DNA from: Candidatus Eiseniibacteriota bacterium
GTDB taxonomy: Bacteria; Eisenbacteria; RBG-16-71-46; SZUA-252
Length of the DNA stretch: 5,976 nucleotides
Direction: 5' to 3'
Assembly: GCA_016880395.1 (NCBI GenBank)
Contig: JAEHDN010000272.1
Location: 1 to 5,976 of the forward strand
Positions 4,295-5,976 of the stretch are shown piece by piece. Position 1 is the stretch's first letter. Each line of letters opens with the position of its first letter. The notes beneath the pieces are model-generated. The model worked only from the letters and a program-made list of their open reading frames with translations, was not told the origin of the DNA and searched no databases. A program made the translations under genes and the position numbers.

Positions 4295-5976
4295 GTGAAA
4301 CGGCGATCGCTCGTCACCTTCTCCGTCGACCATCCGAAGCAGGTCCTGCTCGCGGTGGCGGCGCTGACGATTCTCGCACTCATCCCGCTGCCCCGGATCC
4401 GCACCGACACGAACCCGAAGAACATGCTGCCGCCGACTTCCGACGTGCGTGTGGGGAACGCGCAGGTCGAGGCGATGTTCCGCCTCTACGAGGACATGAT
4501 CGTCGTCGGCATCGAGAACGACGGGGGCGTGCTCCAGCCCGTCACGCTCGAGAAGGTCGCACGCCTGACGCGCGCGATCCAGGATGTGCCCGGCGTGGCC
4601 GCCGCGGACGTGACGAGCTTCCTGACCGCGACCAACGTTACGTCGGAGGCGGGCACGCTCAAGGTCGGTCCTCTCATGACCGATCCGCCGCGCTCCGAGG
4701 CGGAGATCCAGGCGCTGCGGCAGGCGCTGTTCGGGAATCCGCTCCTCATCGACCGGATCGTCTCGAAGGACGAGAAGACGACCGCTATCTACGTTCCCCT
4801 CGAGAAGGGGGCGAACGGAAAGTCGGTCGCCGACGCGATCCTCTCGATCCTGTCCAAGGAGCGCGGGGCCGAGCGCTACTACGTGGCGGGTGATCCCGTG
4901 GCGCGCGACACCTTCGGCGACGAGATGTTCCGCCTGATGGGCCTCTTCTCGCCGATCGCGGGCGCGATCATGGTCGCCGTCCTCTTCCTCATGTTCCGGA
5001 GCTTCCTCCCGGCACTCACGACGATGGCCGTGGCCATGATCGCGATCGTCTGGAGCTTCGGGGTCCTGGTGGCGCTCGGCTTCCCGGTCCACATCATGAG
5101 CTCGATGAGCCCCGTCTTCCTGATGGCCATCGCCACCGACAGCATCCACATCTTCAATGAGTACGCGTTCCGCCGGCGGGAGTCCCCGGACAGGCGCACC
5201 GCGATCCTCGCGACGATGGATGCTGTGAGCCGGCCCGTCCGCTACACGGCGCTCGCCACGGCGGCCGGTTTCGGCGTGCTCCTCATCATGGGCATCATCC
5301 CCGTGCGGGTGTTCGGCGGTCTCGTCGCGTTCGGCACGGTGATGCTCCGGGTGCTCAGCTTCAGCTTCATCCCCGCGGTGCTCTCCCTCGCCAAGGATCC
5401 GAAGCCCGCGCGCGCCGTCCCGGACGACGAGGCGCGCACCCGGAGCCCCGGCCTCCTGCGGGGGATCGCCGCTGTGGGCGCGAGGCACCCGGCGCCCGTG
5501 CTCGCGGTCACGGTGATCCTCGTGGCCGTCGCGGTGGCGGGGACGACGCGGATCGTCGTGAACAACAACATGGTCGAGTGGTTCCGTCCCTCGAGCGAGG
5601 TCCGGGTGGCCGACGAGGCCCTGAACCGCCAGCTCGGCGGAACCTCCATGGGCTACGTGGTCGCGTCCTCTAAGGATCCCGAGTTCTTCAAGCGTCCGGA
5701 GGCGCTCCGTGCCATCGAGGACCTACAGGCCCGCCTCGAGAAGCACGCGGTGGTGGGAAAGACGCTCTCGGTCGCCGACTACGTGAAGCGGATCCACCTG
5801 GTGCTCCACGACGGCGATCCGAAGTGCGACGTGGTGCCCGACAATGCCGAGACGATCGGCCAGTACCTCTTCCTGTTCGGGATGGCCGCCCGGCCGCTCG
5901 ACCTCGACAACGTCGTCGACTACTCGTTCCAGAACGCGAACATCGCCGTCCAGCTCCGCACGTGGGACGCGAACGC
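4295..5976 (+). CDS. RND/MMPL-family exporter (3' end outside the window)
   Basis: The frame is open from GTG 4295 to the right edge, giving 560 residues; relatives of the COG1033 'RND superfamily exporter' type are usually 750-900 residues, so about a quarter to a third is missing. Visible order: short basic N-terminus; TM1 (about 16-34); first periplasmic domain (35-212); TM2-TM6 as a tight bundle (about 214-236, 239-263, 266-288, 316-336, 338-364); a polar cytosolic linker (365-390); TM7 (400-420); and the start of the second periplasmic domain (421 on). TM4 has A-I-A-T-D282-S-I-H-I-F-N-E-Y, matching the conserved Asp region that carries protons in RND pumps. It probably exports a hydrophobic or lipid-like molecule from the inner membrane using the proton gradient; the substrate cannot be read. 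It has its own promoter region with a candidate operator and a strong RBS. The codon use is like its neighbours. Confidence 0.88.
   Translation, partial: MKRRSLVTFSVDHPKQVLLAVAALTILALIPLPRIRTDTNPKNMLPPTSDVRVGNAQVEAMFRLYEDMIVVGIENDGGVLQPVTLEKVARLTRAIQDVPGVAAADVTSFLTATNVTSEAGTLKVGPLMTDPPRSEAEIQALRQALFGNPLLIDRIVSKDEKTTAIYVPLEKGANGKSVADAILSILSKERGAERYYVAGDPVARDTFGDEMFRLMGLFSPIAGAIMVAVLFLMFRSFLPALTTMAVAMIAIVWSFGVLVALGFPVHIMSSMSPVFLMAIATDSIHIFNEYAFRRRESPDRRTAILATMDAVSRPVRYTALATAAGFGVLLIMGIIPVRVFGGLVAFGTVMLRVLSFSFIPAVLSLAKDPKPARAVPDDEARTRSPGLLRGIAAVGARHPAPVLAVTVILVAVAVAGTTRIVVNNNMVEWFRPSSEVRVADEALNRQLGGTSMGYVVASSKDPEFFKRPEALRAIEDLQARLEKHAVVGKTLSVADYVKRIHLVLHDGDPKCDVVPDNAETIGQYLFLFGMAARPLDLDNVVDYSFQNANIAVQLRTWDAN

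Noticed and set aside
4259..5488. 409-codon minus-strand open frame opposite the exporter gene
   Set aside because: It is rich in Arg, His, Glu and Asp with no fold-like pattern, and it mirrors a gene with clear transmembrane segments and an RND TM4 motif. This is the usual antisense shadow in GC-rich DNA.

Overview
This is a GC-rich window (third codon positions are dominated by G and C) carrying parts or all of six protein-coding genes. Coding density is high, and the only clearly AT-rich stretch is about 70 bases long. No RNA gene, insertion sequence or CRISPR array is visible. The first gene fragment ends in a FlgD-type Ig-like C-terminal module, of the kind that ends many secreted proteins in uncultured, GC-rich environmental phyla such as Eisenbacteria and other FCB-group lineages. 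I infer a soil or sediment bacterium of that general sort; the lineage is a guess from protein style, not a measurement.

Layout. Bases 1-179 (+) are the tail of a secreted protein with the FlgD-like module. Bases 238-879 (+) encode a 213-residue VOC-fold protein of the Glyoxalase_3 type. It converges tail to tail with a two-gene minus-strand operon: a DinB/YfiT-like putative metalloenzyme (2002 down to 1451), then a RimJ/RimL-type GNAT acetyltransferase (1454 down to 912), joined by a 4-base ATGA overlap. A 131-base divergent spacer separates this operon from a long plus-strand gene (2134-4155). That gene encodes a 673-residue fusion of a protein-L-isoaspartate O-methyltransferase (PCMT) with an erythromycin-esterase-like domain. 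A 139-base intergenic region follows. It contains an AT-rich island with a near-perfect 12-bp-arm palindrome, which is the best regulatory-site candidate in the window. A GTG-started RND/MMPL-family membrane exporter begins at 4295 with a strong ribosome binding site and runs off the right edge after 560 codons.

How they fit together. The plausible common theme is damage repair and small-molecule handling: isoaspartate repair plus a hydrolase-like domain, a VOC protein, a DinB-fold enzyme, an acetyltransferase and an exporter. This is inferred from family membership only. Strand changes show these are at least four transcription units, not one operon.

The most noteworthy points are: (1) the PCMT-Ere fusion; (2) replacement by Arg of the His expected in the GExxHG motif of the Ere domain, while the other expected acidic and His residues are present; and (3) the isolated AT-rich palindrome just upstream of the exporter. 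I did not find convincing evidence of a wholly new multi-gene system.
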